Shown piece after piece: positions 1-7,675 of a stretch of 15,034 bases of DNA. Within the stretch, counting starts at the first letter, position 1; every line of letters starts with the position of its first letter. Source of the DNA: Anaerolineae bacterium (GTDB lineage Bacteria; Chloroflexota; Anaerolineae; 4572-78; J111); the NCBI GenBank assembly GCA_023382535.1, contig JAHDWA010000135.1, positions 1 through 15,034 of the forward strand, read 5' to 3'. Under the pieces are notes generated by a model. The model searched no databases, was not told where the DNA came from, and saw only the letters and a program-made list of their open reading frames with translations. The translations under genes were made by a program, and so were the position numbers.

Positions 1-453
1 GTTTTTGCCCCGCCCTGGAGCCAGTCACCCGTGATAAACCTGCCCTGGCTCGCCCCGGCTATTTTTATTGGCCTGGCTGTCCTCACCCTGCTGGCTAATT
101 TTTGGCTGGCCCGCCGAGATACAACCCCGGCTCTGACCGCCATGATTGCCTGGGGAGTCATTTTTGCGCCGCTGGGCGAAGGGTATCATCATACCCTGAT
201 GTTAATTCCCCTCAGTTGGCTGGTCAGCCGCTGGTCAGCCCTCGACCGATTCAGCCGGCTTGGCCTCCTGGCTGCGGCTTGTCTCTACTTTATCCCCTTT
301 ACCCTGTACCCGCCGGACTGGCAAAGCGGCGGGTGGGTCCTGCTGACTTATCCCCGCCTGTACGGAGCCTGGTTGACTCTATTTTTACTGTACAATCAGT
401 GGACCGGAGTTAGGCAAAAAATCCCCCAATCCCCTAATCCCGGCCCACAATAA
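1..453 (+). CDS. GT87/DUF2029-like membrane glycosyltransferase, C-terminal part (5' end outside window)
   Basis: The frame is open from base 1 to a TAA at 451-453, so 150 residues are visible and the start lies upstream of the window. A GTG at 31 exists, but the open frame before it makes an internal position likely. The visible part is strongly hydrophobic with about four membrane-spanning stretches (around AIFIGLAVLTLLANFWL, MIAWGVIFAPL, LGLLAAACLYFIPFTL and LYGAWLTLFLLY), ending in a short polar proline-rich tail. The segment FAPLGEGYHHTLMLIPL resembles the late conserved region of GT87/DUF2029 polyprenyl-phosphate-sugar-dependent transferases, where an S/A-P-x-x-x-x-H-H-type motif sits before a membrane helix. 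In that family the enzyme acts at the cytoplasmic membrane and adds mannose or another sugar from a lipid carrier. The catalytic N-terminal loop is not in the window, so this rests on a weak C-terminal match. It converges on the amidohydrolase gene, 27 bp away. Confidence 0.55.
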   Translation, partial: VFAPPWSQSPVINLPWLAPAIFIGLAVLTLLANFWLARRDTTPALTAMIAWGVIFAPLGEGYHHTLMLIPLSWLVSRWSALDRFSRLGLLAAACLYFIPFTLYPPDWQSGGWVLLTYPRLYGAWLTLFLLYNQWTGVRQKIPQSPNPGPQ

Positions 454-480
454 CTGCTCCTCTCAAATCCTCCCGGTTAA

Positions 481-1668
481 CTAAACGGTCAATCCCGGCT
501 CCTGAACCGACGCTTTTCTGATCCGCATCACCAGTTTTTGGGGCATCAATTTCTCAACCCCGTCCAGGCAAACCGTAACAAAGGGCGTCCTTGTCGCGTC
601 AAAGACGGCTTGCATTCGGGGCGAGCCGACCAGGGGCCGGCCTGCCAGCATGACCAGCTCAATTTGAGCGCGGGTCACCTCGAGCAGCCGGGCGAATGGG
701 TCAGGCGGGATGGGCGGCGGCAGCAAGACTAAATCCGCTATTCCGCCCTCAGTAATCCGGCCCAGCCCCCCTTCACGCAAGCGCAGAATCCGGGCCGCAT
801 CCTCGGTGACTGCCCGAAAGAGGGCCTGGGCTGATAGTTGTCCGGTCTGATGGGCCGCTCTCAACTCGGCCAGCAAGTCAAACTCGCCGCTCAAGCGGGA
901 ATCACTGCCCAAAGCCAGTTTCCCGGCCTCGGCCAGTTCACCCACCTGGGCTGTCTGTCCAAACAAAAAATAATTTGAGCCGGGACACCAAATCAGCCCG
1001 CCGCCTCGCTCAATTAAGCTCTGCCGCTGTGATGGGGCCAGACCAACCCCATGCACCAGGACTGTGTTTGGCTGCAACACGCCCAACTGAACCAACTGCT
1101 CAAACTCAGCCTGAGCCTCCGCCTCCGTCGCGATCCCCTCGGCCAGGTGAATGATCCAGGGATCGGCGGCTTTGGTGCGGCGGTAGCTGGTCACAACATC
1201 CTCGCCGCGAAACAGGGAGTGGCAAAAGCCATAATTCTTGACAATCCGAACCGGATAATCCTGCCGCAGGGACTTGTACAGCGGGTTATGGTGGCAAACG
1301 GTCGTCACTCCGCTGAGTAAATTTTTTAAGGCTCCTACCAGCAGCCGGTCGGCCAGGAGTTGGCGGCGCGGGCCGGTCAAATCGGGGTCGGTCTCGAACC
1401 GGGCCTCAATGTCCTCGATCCACTGGCGGGAGTGGGTGTAACGCTCCCGGTATTTCAGGCGTTTGAAGGTGTTAAGTTCCAAATGATCGTGGGCGTTGAT
1501 CAGCCCCGGAATCAGCAGTCCTCCACCGCCGTCAATAATCCGATCCTTTCGTCCGGGAGGGCTGTTGAGCGCTGCAATCTTGTCTCCGTTAAGACGAAGG
1601 GAGCCATCCCTGGGACCGGTAGCCGTCATCAAAATGATATTCTCAAAATACAAGGTTTGTGATAACAT
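481..1668 (-). CDS. amidohydrolase-superfamily metal-dependent hydrolase (deaminase-like)
   Basis: The protein has 395 residues, typical for cytosolic deaminases and chlorohydrolases of the amidohydrolase superfamily. Visible metal and active-site motifs in order: NAHDH (H60, H62), the first metal-binding pair after the usual IPGLIN strand; IIHLAEG (H174); LVHGVGL (H206); and LALGSDSRLSGE (D256), the conserved Asp. The end, GGIADLVLLP, is the usual small beta-sandwich (composite) domain. The H-x-H / H / H / D pattern with HLAEG and GSDS is closest to the ATZ/TRZ and SsnA-like deaminase branch, which hydrolyses amine or halide groups on heterocycles; the substrate is unknown. The ATG at 1666-1668 has no Shine-Dalgarno sequence, but lies six bases after a TATTAT box on the minus strand, so a leaderless transcript is plausible. 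It is divergent from the LysM gene and convergent with the upstream membrane protein. Confidence 0.87.
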   Translation of the reverse strand: MLSQTLYFENIILMTATGPRDGSLRLNGDKIAALNSPPGRKDRIIDGGGGLLIPGLINAHDHLELNTFKRLKYRERYTHSRQWIEDIEARFETDPDLTGPRRQLLADRLLVGALKNLLSGVTTVCHHNPLYKSLRQDYPVRIVKNYGFCHSLFRGEDVVTSYRRTKAADPWIIHLAEGIATEAEAQAEFEQLVQLGVLQPNTVLVHGVGLAPSQRQSLIERGGGLIWCPGSNYFLFGQTAQVGELAEAGKLALGSDSRLSGEFDLLAELRAAHQTGQLSAQALFRAVTEDAARILRLREGGLGRITEGGIADLVLLPPPIPPDPFARLLEVTRAQIELVMLAGRPLVGSPRMQAVFDATRTPFVTVCLDGVEKLMPQKLVMRIRKASVQEPGLTV

Positions 1669-1686
1669 ATTAGTATAATATCATGG
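1666..1686. promoter_or_regulatory. overlapping divergent -10 boxes (candidate bidirectional promoter)
   Basis: TATAAT on the plus strand (1674-1679) overlaps TATTAT on the minus strand (1680-1675). They sit inside a small inverted repeat, ATATTA (1667-1672) and TAATAT (1676-1681). Placing start points seven bases after each box gives about 1686 for the LysM gene and 1668 for the amidohydrolase, 18 bp apart. The minus-strand start would then coincide with the amidohydrolase ATG. No convincing -35 box is seen on either strand. This is a reading of sequence only. Confidence 0.45.
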
Positions 1687-1730
1687 GGGATAAGGATTCG
1701 GGTAATAAAGTGAGATAAGGAGTGTGCGGT

Positions 1731-2744
1731 ATGGTTGAGAAGAGAGTTAAAATAACTTTCAATATTCTGGTGGTGATCCTGTTATTGGTCTCCCTGGTGC
1801 GGTTGGCCCTGGCGGCGCCGGACTTACAGAGCGGACAGAATGCCGGCCCAAGTCAACCGGGTACGGGTGCGAGTCAGAACAATCCTCCTGCGGCTTGCGT
1901 TCAAACCTACATCGTTCAACGGGGCGACTCGCTCAGTGCTATTGCCCAAAGGTTTCTGGGTAATCTTTTCGCCTATAATCTCATCTTCCGGGCCACGAAT
2001 GGAGCCGTTGGCACAGATGGTTTCACCCCTATCCGCGATCCAAACCTTATTGAACCGGGCCAGGTTTTATGCATTCCAACTTCAACCGGGGTTATCCCCG
2101 GGACAGCCGGGAGCGTGGTGACAAGCACTACCCAGATTACTCCTACGAGTAACGTTCTTGCCGGCCAAACCTTTAGCCTGACTCCGGGGGAGGGCGTCCT
2201 GCTTGTCGAGAATCGCGCCGGCGGAGATTTCGTCTTTGATCTCACCCAGCCCAAACCCGGTTCGGCCCTGGTCGCGCCTAACCATTTGCAGCCTTTTATC
2301 GTACCAGCGGGCTTGCAAGGATATATGGGGCATCATCCCATCGGACAATTTAGTCTTGCTCCCGGCCAGGTTCAAGTCAATGCGGGCCAGATGACGCACT
2401 TAATTTGCTTTAAGGGAGGGTGCGAATTAGCTTCGTTGGTCCAACCGTCAGACTCCCAGACCCCACCCGTTCAGCTTACAGTGAATCAGCCGGTCGTGGC
2501 AGGCCAACAACCTCCCTCTGCTGATAACGAAAATGAAAATGAGAACGAGAACGACAATGATAACGACAATGATAATGACAACGACAACGACAACGGCAAT
2601 GAGAACGAGAATGAGAACGACAACGACAACGGCAATGAGAACGAGAATGAGAACGACAACGACAACGATAATGACAACGACAATGACAATGATAATGACA
2701 ATGATAACGATAATGACAATGATAACGATAATGACAATGAGTAA
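1731..2744 (+). CDS. secreted LysM-domain protein with a long (D/E)N alternating C-terminal tail
   Basis: The chosen start is the ATG at 1731, because AAGGAG at 1717-1722 is eight bases before it; a GTG at 1722 overlaps that site and is rejected. The product is 337 residues. Residues 1-28 are a signal peptide: basic start, hydrophobic core NILVVILLLVSLV, then ALA|AP. A Pro/Gln/Gly-rich linker follows, then one LysM domain at about 58-115 (TYIVQRGDSLSAIAQRF ... NLIEPGQVLCIP), which binds N-acetylglucosamine-containing glycans such as peptidoglycan. Residues about 120-240 form an unrecognised, probably beta-rich region. The last 73 residues (bases 2523-2741) alternate strictly: all 36 even positions are Asn, and the odd ones are Asp or Glu except two Gly. 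The tail has 35 acidic residues and no anchor after it. I infer an exported wall-associated protein; a Ca2+-binding or spacer role for the tail is a guess. Confidence 0.85.
   Translation: MVEKRVKITFNILVVILLLVSLVRLALAAPDLQSGQNAGPSQPGTGASQNNPPAACVQTYIVQRGDSLSAIAQRFLGNLFAYNLIFRATNGAVGTDGFTPIRDPNLIEPGQVLCIPTSTGVIPGTAGSVVTSTTQITPTSNVLAGQTFSLTPGEGVLLVENRAGGDFVFDLTQPKPGSALVAPNHLQPFIVPAGLQGYMGHHPIGQFSLAPGQVQVNAGQMTHLICFKGGCELASLVQPSDSQTPPVQLTVNQPVVAGQQPPSADNENENENENDNDNDNDNDNDNDNGNENENENDNDNGNENENENDNDNDNDNDNDNDNDNDNDNDNDNDNDNE
2523..2741 (+). repeat. GAN-AAY hexanucleotide repeat encoding the (D/E)N tail
   Basis: There are 73 codons in a near-perfect six-base GAN-AAY pattern. Synonymous forms (GAC/GAT, AAC/AAT, GAA/GAG) are mixed throughout, so the protein repeat is much purer than the DNA repeat. 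Inside it a 36-bp block starting with GGC is duplicated exactly: 2595-2630 and 2631-2666. Confidence 0.95.
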
Positions 2745-2872
2745 TGGCGAGGACGGGATTTTTTAGAGGAAAAGTCCCAGGTAAAATAACCTCCTCCGGT
2801 TATATCCGACTACAGAGCGGAAGATTTAGTTTTTAAAGTGCGTAAAAAATAGCAACCAAATAAGCTGTCCAG

Positions 2873-2915
2873 CAATCCGGTTCCCGCGCTTCGTTTTAGT
2901 TTGGGAACCGGATTG
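2873..2915. terminator. hairpin between convergent genes (candidate bidirectional terminator)
   Basis: A perfect 13-bp inverted repeat (CAATCCGGTTCCC at 2873-2885, GGGAACCGGATTG at 2903-2915) surrounds a 17-base T-rich loop. It is followed by TTTAA on the plus strand and begins one base after the stop codon of the minus-strand methyltransferase gene. The T-run is weak, so termination is plausible rather than certain. The rest of the gap back to the LysM stop (2745-2872) shows no gene. Confidence 0.6.
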
Positions 2916-2916
2916 T

Positions 2917-3621
2917 TTAATGCTTCGCTTTTGTTGCCTGGATGACCAGCACCACCGGCACTTGCTGAGAATCAGGCGGCGCATGCTTCCCGGCGACAGG
3001 TTCCCGTACAGCCGTAATGGTTAAACCGGCTGCCTGGCAGGCCCGATGGTGATCACCATAGAGATGGAGATAGTGTTCAAGCGTAACTATATCGCCGCTG
3101 CCGGTCTTAAAGGAGCGCTGCCAGCCCGACAGCGCAGCGAAAGGGTGAAAATCAGAGTAGACAACTGTTCCCCCCAGTCGCAGCACACGGGCGATTTCAG
3201 CCAGAGTCCGGTCAAGATTTTTTTCGTGGCCCACGGCCAGGCCGCAAGTGATAAAATCGAATGTGGCCGCAGCAAAAGGCAGAGCCAGGAAGGCGCTTCG
3301 CGCTAATTGAGAATTGTGAATTGAGAATTGTGAATTGATCGCTTGAAGCAGCATGTCGGCCGAGTAGTCCACCCCAAAAATCTGTCGCGCCCGGCGTGAC
3401 TGCATCAGCTTCATATACCGGCCGCTGCCACAGGCCAAATCCAAACAAACCTGGCTGCTCAGGTCATCCGGCAGCAGGCGGAGCATGGCTCGCTCCTCAA
3501 TCTCCATGAGCGGGTTGTGCGCCTGCGCCGGATAATTTTTGGCCCACTGAGCGTAGCCGGTCAAGACATCCACGGCTACGGATTGATTTTTCCGTTTAAA
3601 GAGCCTGGTGAGCCGGACCAC
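2917..3621 (-). CDS. class I SAM-dependent methyltransferase (methyltransferase 1)
   Basis: The open frame reaches 3747, but its first ~40 residues are Arg/Ser-rich shadow of the ATPase gene. I choose the GTG at 3619-3621, ten bases after the ATPase stop; GGAG lies 14 bases before it. This gives 234 residues. The start TGYAQWAKNYPAQAHNPLM is the usual opening of Methyltransf_11/25-type proteins. Motif I is CLDLACGSGRY (59-69), the acidic ribose-binding residue is D85 in GVDYSADML, and motif IV/post-motif regions follow in ALPFAAATFDFI and AEIARVLRLGGTVVYSDF. Residues 95-107 (INSQFSIHNSQLA) are encoded by a tandem DNA repeat placed between the helix after motif II and the next strand. The likely role is transfer of a methyl group from SAM to a small molecule; substrate unknown. 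It is probably co-transcribed with, and translationally coupled to, the ATPase gene. Confidence 0.85.
   Translation of the reverse strand: MVRLTRLFKRKNQSVAVDVLTGYAQWAKNYPAQAHNPLMEIEERAMLRLLPDDLSSQVCLDLACGSGRYMKLMQSRRARQIFGVDYSADMLLQAINSQFSIHNSQLARSAFLALPFAAATFDFITCGLAVGHEKNLDRTLAEIARVLRLGGTVVYSDFHPFAALSGWQRSFKTGSGDIVTLEHYLHLYGDHHRACQAAGLTITAVREPVAGKHAPPDSQQVPVVLVIQATKAKH
3305..3338. repeat. 14-nt tandem repeat inside methyltransferase 1
   Basis: The unit AATTGAGAATTGTG occurs twice exactly (3305-3318, 3319-3332), followed by AATTGA. The 34-bp tract is read in frame by the methyltransferase as residues 95-107. It is AT-rich against a GC-rich gene and resembles the intergenic TTGACAATT repeats at 7676-7751. 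Confidence 0.9.
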
Positions 3622-3631
3622 TATGATCTGA

Positions 3632-6082
3632 TTAGCTCCACGCCGGTGTGACCTGCCCCTGGCTGTCCTGCCAGCAGGGCGCCCACGCCAGCGCGACCAA
3701 CTGCACCGAGATGTCCGTTTTCTTCGGCTTGATCGCGACCGTCTCAAAGGTTTCCGCCTGCGGGTCCAACTTGGCTTCTAGCGCTGCCGTCTCCTCAGTA
3801 AACTGGGCTTCAAGCTCAGCCAGTTGCTGCTGGATCGCTTCGACGGTCTCGGCGGCCTGGCCCACATCTTTGCTTTGTTCCATGGCCTGGCCGGCTTTGC
3901 GCGCCGCCGAACTGACCTTGCTGATGGTGGAACTGCTGATGACCTTGCGTCCGGTAAACGCGCCTAATAGAGTCGCGCCAATCGAAAAGACTGTTTGCAG
4001 GCCGGCCTGGCTGGCCTGAGCTTTTTCTTTCTCAACCCTCTGTTCGGCCTTGCGCAGCCGCTCTTGCATGGTCGCAATTTTGGGCGCATATTTTTTGCGC
4101 AGTTGTTCCACGGCGTCATCGCGCTGCTCGCGGGCCGCTTGCTGCAAACGAACCCGGAAGTCTCGTTCCTCCTCGGCGGGCTGAGAAACAAGGCCGAGGC
4201 TGGGGCTTCTTAGCAACTCCAAAGCCTGACTCTGGTATAACCAGCCGATCAAATCCCGATTCCAGGCAGCGTAGTTTTTAGACTGCCCCGCTGCTGGCGG
4301 CAAGTCAGCATAGCGGGCATCTCCTTCGGGGGATTTTTCCAAATCAGATACGGCCAATTCCACGGCCTGGCTGTTTTCCCAGTTGACCGGAACTACCTCA
4401 TGGGTGACGGACGTCATGCACACCACCTCGCGCGAAAGGTCCACTTTGGTTTTGGCGTCGGCAAAACGGACTTTGACCACACCCAAAAGCTGCGGTTGAT
4501 AGACCAGGGTGCTGTCACCCGGCCCGCTCCCACGACGGGGGATGAAGTAGCGAGGGATGTCGGGGGGGAGAGCCGGAGGCTGGCTGGTCCCGGCGCTCGC
4601 CGGCATGGGCGTAGCGGCCACCGCCGGCGCAGGGGCGGCGCTGGCCGCTCGAGCCGGCGCAAAAGCAGCCTTGCGTGGGTCCATCAGCACCTTGATCTGA
4701 TCCCGGGTGAGCGGTCCCCGCAGGTACGACAGCACCCAGCGTGTCTCAAAGATAACCGGGGCGTCCTCATGCACGTTGTTCATCAGAAAAACGCGGCTGC
4801 CCAGGCCGGCTAGGGTCTGCTCCATGGCCTGCCGGTCGAAGCCGGAGCCGGTACTGGCCGCCGCGCCTTCCAATCCTTCCAGCAAGCGGGCCTTATCCCG
4901 TTCCGTTTGCAGGCGGCCGATGAACCAGGTCCCGGTATTGGCCAGAGCTTTATAATCCAGGTCAACCGGGTTCTGCGTCGCCAGAACTACGCCCACGCCA
5001 AAGGCGCGGGCCTGCTTGAGCAGGGTCAGCATGGGCAGCTTGGAGGGTGGGTTGCCAACAGGCGGCAGGTAACCAAAGATCTCGTCCATGTAAACCAGGG
5101 CGCGCAGGCTGGTTGTGCCCGATTGGCTACGGGTCCAGGCCAAAATTTGATTCAGCAAGAGCGAGACAAAGAACATACGCTCCGAGTCGCTCAGATGAGC
5201 AATGGAGAAGATGGCAATGCGCGGCTTGCCCGTAGGGGTATACAAAATTTGCCCCACGTCCAGGGCCTCACCTTCCAACCAGGCATTAAAGCCGGGCGAG
5301 GCCAGCAGGTTGTTCAGGGCCATGACCAGGCCAAAGCGGTCCTTGGCGGGATAGAACGTCTCCAGGTCGAGCACGCCGATTTTAGTGACCGGCGGAGTCT
5401 GGACCTGGCTGATCAAAGCGGCCAGATCCAAATCCTGGCCCTGGCGCCAGGCCGTGTCCAGAATGGTAGACAGCAGAATATGCTCGCGGCTCTGGATGGG
5501 ATCAGCCTCGATGCCGAGCAGCCCCAGCAGGCTGGTCGCCGTCGCGCTGACCCGGTCACGCATCAATTCATTATCCTCGATAACTGCCGGGGCCGGGGCG
5601 GCAAAAGATTTCAGGATTGAAACGGGGATGCCGGCGTTGCTGCCCGGCGTGTAAATAACAAAATCGGCGGCGTCACGCAGGCGCTGGATGCGCTCGCCGC
5701 TCTGCCCCCAACCGGCCAGGCCCTTCTGCCACAGTTCGGCCTGCTTTTGGGCATACTCCTCCGGCGAGAGGCCCTTCTGCCGGGCGTCATCCTGGTTGAT
5801 CCAGGGCAAAAAATCCTCGCTGCGCAGTTGAGGGAAAGTCAGCAGCAGGTTGCCCAGGTCGCCTTTGGGGTCAATCAGGATGACCGGCACACCATCAATC
5901 GCGGCCTCTTCGATCAAGCCAAGGCACAAACCGGTCTTGCCGCTGCCGGTCATCCCCACGCAAACCGCGTGGGTGACCAGATCTTTGGAGTCATAGAGCA
6001 GCAGCTCTTCCTGGGATTTTTTCTCCTTTAAGTTGTAGAGACGCCCCAGGTAGAATGCACCAAGTTTTTCAAAGTCCTCCAT
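3632..6082 (-). CDS. HerA-like (DUF87-type) ATP-binding protein with C-terminal coiled coil
   Basis: The product is 816 residues; the ATG at 6080-6082 has GAGG seven bases before it. The P-loop is GMTGSGKT (43-50). LIDPKGD (69-75) follows, as in HerA/VirB4-type motor ATPases. Walker B is LVYMDE (D333, E334) and a sensor-like segment LATQNPVDLD lies at 368-377, with a possible arginine finger near GRLQTERDKAR. The motor domain thus spans about 20-455. A Pro/Ala-rich linker (471-510) leads to a beta-rich region (~511-575), then charged coiled-coil stretches (~640-690 and ~740-775) flanking a Gly/Ala/hydrophobic segment (FSIGATLLGAFTG, ~699-711). HerA-type ATPases are hexameric pumps acting on DNA or protein; this long architecture occurs in large uncharacterised families. 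No NurA nuclease or other known partner is adjacent; methyltransferase 1 follows 10 bp downstream. Confidence 0.8.
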   Translation of the reverse strand: MEDFEKLGAFYLGRLYNLKEKKSQEELLLYDSKDLVTHAVCVGMTGSGKTGLCLGLIEEAAIDGVPVILIDPKGDLGNLLLTFPQLRSEDFLPWINQDDARQKGLSPEEYAQKQAELWQKGLAGWGQSGERIQRLRDAADFVIYTPGSNAGIPVSILKSFAAPAPAVIEDNELMRDRVSATATSLLGLLGIEADPIQSREHILLSTILDTAWRQGQDLDLAALISQVQTPPVTKIGVLDLETFYPAKDRFGLVMALNNLLASPGFNAWLEGEALDVGQILYTPTGKPRIAIFSIAHLSDSERMFFVSLLLNQILAWTRSQSGTTSLRALVYMDEIFGYLPPVGNPPSKLPMLTLLKQARAFGVGVVLATQNPVDLDYKALANTGTWFIGRLQTERDKARLLEGLEGAAASTGSGFDRQAMEQTLAGLGSRVFLMNNVHEDAPVIFETRWVLSYLRGPLTRDQIKVLMDPRKAAFAPARAASAAPAPAVAATPMPASAGTSQPPALPPDIPRYFIPRRGSGPGDSTLVYQPQLLGVVKVRFADAKTKVDLSREVVCMTSVTHEVVPVNWENSQAVELAVSDLEKSPEGDARYADLPPAAGQSKNYAAWNRDLIGWLYQSQALELLRSPSLGLVSQPAEEERDFRVRLQQAAREQRDDAVEQLRKKYAPKIATMQERLRKAEQRVEKEKAQASQAGLQTVFSIGATLLGAFTGRKVISSSTISKVSSAARKAGQAMEQSKDVGQAAETVEAIQQQLAELEAQFTEETAALEAKLDPQAETFETVAIKPKKTDISVQLVALAWAPCWQDSQGQVTPAWS

Positions 6083-6092
6083 TTTTCAGCCT

Positions 6093-6166
6093 CTTTCTAG
6101 AATTAAATTTTTCCCCTTAATCTTGCAGCACTCCATTGTATTGCCCAATTCAAAGCTTCTAGAAAG
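6093..6166. repeat. paired TTCTAGAA palindromes upstream of the ATPase gene
   Basis: CTTTCTAGAA (6093-6102) and TTCTAGAAAG (6157-6166) form a 10-bp inverted repeat in the 96-bp gap between radical SAM gene A and the ATPase gene. Each holds the 8-bp palindrome TTCTAGAA. The promoter-proximal copy overlaps the region just before the ATPase ribosome binding site. This could be an operator pair or chance; no clear promoter was found beside it. Confidence 0.3.
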
Positions 6167-6178
6167 TTCCCTTCAATC

Positions 6179-7657
6179 CTAAAACCCGGTTGTTTCCGGC
6201 CGCTGGTAGGCGAACACTTTTTGCAGCGCCCGCAGTTCCAGCGGGTATTCATAGAATTTGAGATGATAACGCCACCCCCCAAACATCTTCAGCACGGAAC
6301 GGCGCAGGCCGGACAGTTTGATATCGGTGGTGGTGGGATAGTAGGCGTTAATAACCCGCTCGAAGTTGCGCACTTTGGTGTAGATGCCGGTGTCCAGCCA
6401 GGGTGTTTTGGGCCGGCGGCGCAGGGCGAATTCATCCCAGGGCGGTTGGACCCATTCATCCAGAGTGGTCGGGAATTTAAAGCCGGCAGCCACCGCTTTT
6501 TCGTACAAATTGCCGCCCCCGGCATCCATCGGCACCGGGGTATAGGTATACAGGATGAGTTCGGTCGCCGGGTTGATCTGCTTGAGCTTGCGGATAAAGT
6601 TGAAGGTTATCTCAATATCCTTTTCCGGCTCCGGTGGATTGCCCAAGACAAAGGAATATTCCGGGATAATGCCGTACTGCTTCATTTTAGCCGCTAGTTC
6701 CAGCGTGAGTTGGGTCGAAGCCTGGCCGCCCTTGTTCATCCGTTCCAGCATCTCGTCGGAGCCGCTCTCCGCCCCGCAGAAGACCATCTTGAGGCCGCTC
6801 TGCTTCATCAACTTCCAGGTTGAGTCTTTGTAGCGGGAAAGCTCGTCAATCCGGCCCAAAGCCCACCAACTCAGGCCATCATTTTTAATCCGCTCACAAA
6901 ATTCTACCACCCGTCGTTCAGAGATGAAAAAATCCATATCGTGAAATTGAGCGGCGTTGACGCCGTACTGGCTGTGCAGCATTTTTAAGGTGCTGGCCAT
7001 GCGCTCGGCCGATTCCGGCAGCCAGCCGCGATTGGTCATACTGACGATAGCGCAGAAATTACAGGCAAACGGACAGCCAAAGCTGGAATTCTGGTCGAGG
7101 GCGCGGCTGCCGACATAGTTATTTTGGACATACTTCTCGACCGGAATGCGGTGATAGGGAAATACCGGGAATTTTTCCAGGGGAGTCAGGGCGCGGGGAG
7201 CATTATGGATGATTTTATCACCCTCGCGGTAGGAGAGGCCGTTGATGTACGCCAGGCTGCCGCCCTTTTCCAGCACGTCCAACAGTTCCAGCAGGGTCAG
7301 CTCGCCCTGGCTGCGCACGGCAAAATCCACAATTCCCGACTCCAAGACAATTTCGCTGTGCTGAGTGGGGAAATAGCCACCCCAAATAACCGGTAAATCC
7401 GGCAAGGCGGCCTTGACTCTCTTGGTCAAACTGACGGCATGATTGAGCTGCGGGCCGGGCATCACGGTCATGCCCAGTGCTGTCGCTTTTCTGGTTTTGA
7501 GCTGGTCAATCAGTTGGCTGGCGTGATCCGCCAGCAGATTACCGTCAACGATCTCGTAGGGATACTTGTCTTCCAGGACTGCTCCCAGGGCCAGTAAGGA
7601 CATGGGCAGCACAGTTTTGCCGGGAAGGGTACTGACTGGATTATATAGGAAAAGCAT
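6179..7657 (-). CDS. B12-binding-domain radical SAM protein A
   Basis: The product is 492 residues; the ATG at 7655-7657 has GAGG seven bases before it. Residues ~1-150 look like the Rossmann-type cobalamin-binding domain of class B radical SAM enzymes (PMSLLALGAVLE, IWGGYFPTQHSEIVLESG), though the base-off motif DxHxxG is absent. The radical SAM core begins with GCPFACNFC: C195, C199 and C202 form the CxxxCxxC cluster site. FHDMDFFI, GAESGSDEMLERM and SFVLGNPPE follow as barrel strands. The C-terminal ~130 residues are a basic, aromatic-rich domain of unknown role. These enzymes cleave SAM to a 5'-deoxyadenosyl radical, and many members methylate or rearrange lipids, tetrapyrroles or antibiotics. 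It is only distantly similar to radical SAM proteins B and C. It lies downstream of methyltransferase 2, with repeats in the gap. Confidence 0.9.
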   Translation of the reverse strand: MLFLYNPVSTLPGKTVLPMSLLALGAVLEDKYPYEIVDGNLLADHASQLIDQLKTRKATALGMTVMPGPQLNHAVSLTKRVKAALPDLPVIWGGYFPTQHSEIVLESGIVDFAVRSQGELTLLELLDVLEKGGSLAYINGLSYREGDKIIHNAPRALTPLEKFPVFPYHRIPVEKYVQNNYVGSRALDQNSSFGCPFACNFCAIVSMTNRGWLPESAERMASTLKMLHSQYGVNAAQFHDMDFFISERRVVEFCERIKNDGLSWWALGRIDELSRYKDSTWKLMKQSGLKMVFCGAESGSDEMLERMNKGGQASTQLTLELAAKMKQYGIIPEYSFVLGNPPEPEKDIEITFNFIRKLKQINPATELILYTYTPVPMDAGGGNLYEKAVAAGFKFPTTLDEWVQPPWDEFALRRRPKTPWLDTGIYTKVRNFERVINAYYPTTTDIKLSGLRRSVLKMFGGWRYHLKFYEYPLELRALQKVFAYQRPETTGF

Positions 7658-7675
7658 GGTTATACCTCATTTCAC

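Noticed and set aside
2486..2737. Minus-strand Ser-Leu repeat open frame and plus-strand Met-Thr-Arg repeat open frame (2533-2766)
   Set aside because: Both are other-frame readings of the hexanucleotide repeat that encodes the acidic tail of the LysM protein.
3622..3747. N-terminal extension of methyltransferase 1 up to 3747
   Set aside because: It overlaps the ATPase coding end, is an Arg/Ser-rich shadow, and precedes the usual start of the methyltransferase fold.
4907..5620. Plus-strand open frame of 237 codons antisense to the ATPase
   Set aside because: Composition is shadow-like (Gln/Arg/Gly-rich), and the opposite strand encodes the conserved Walker motifs.
3632..6082. ATPase as part of a phage-defence island
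   Set aside because: Although HerA-type ATPases occur in several defence systems, no nuclease, Sir2 or restriction-type partner is adjacent in this window.
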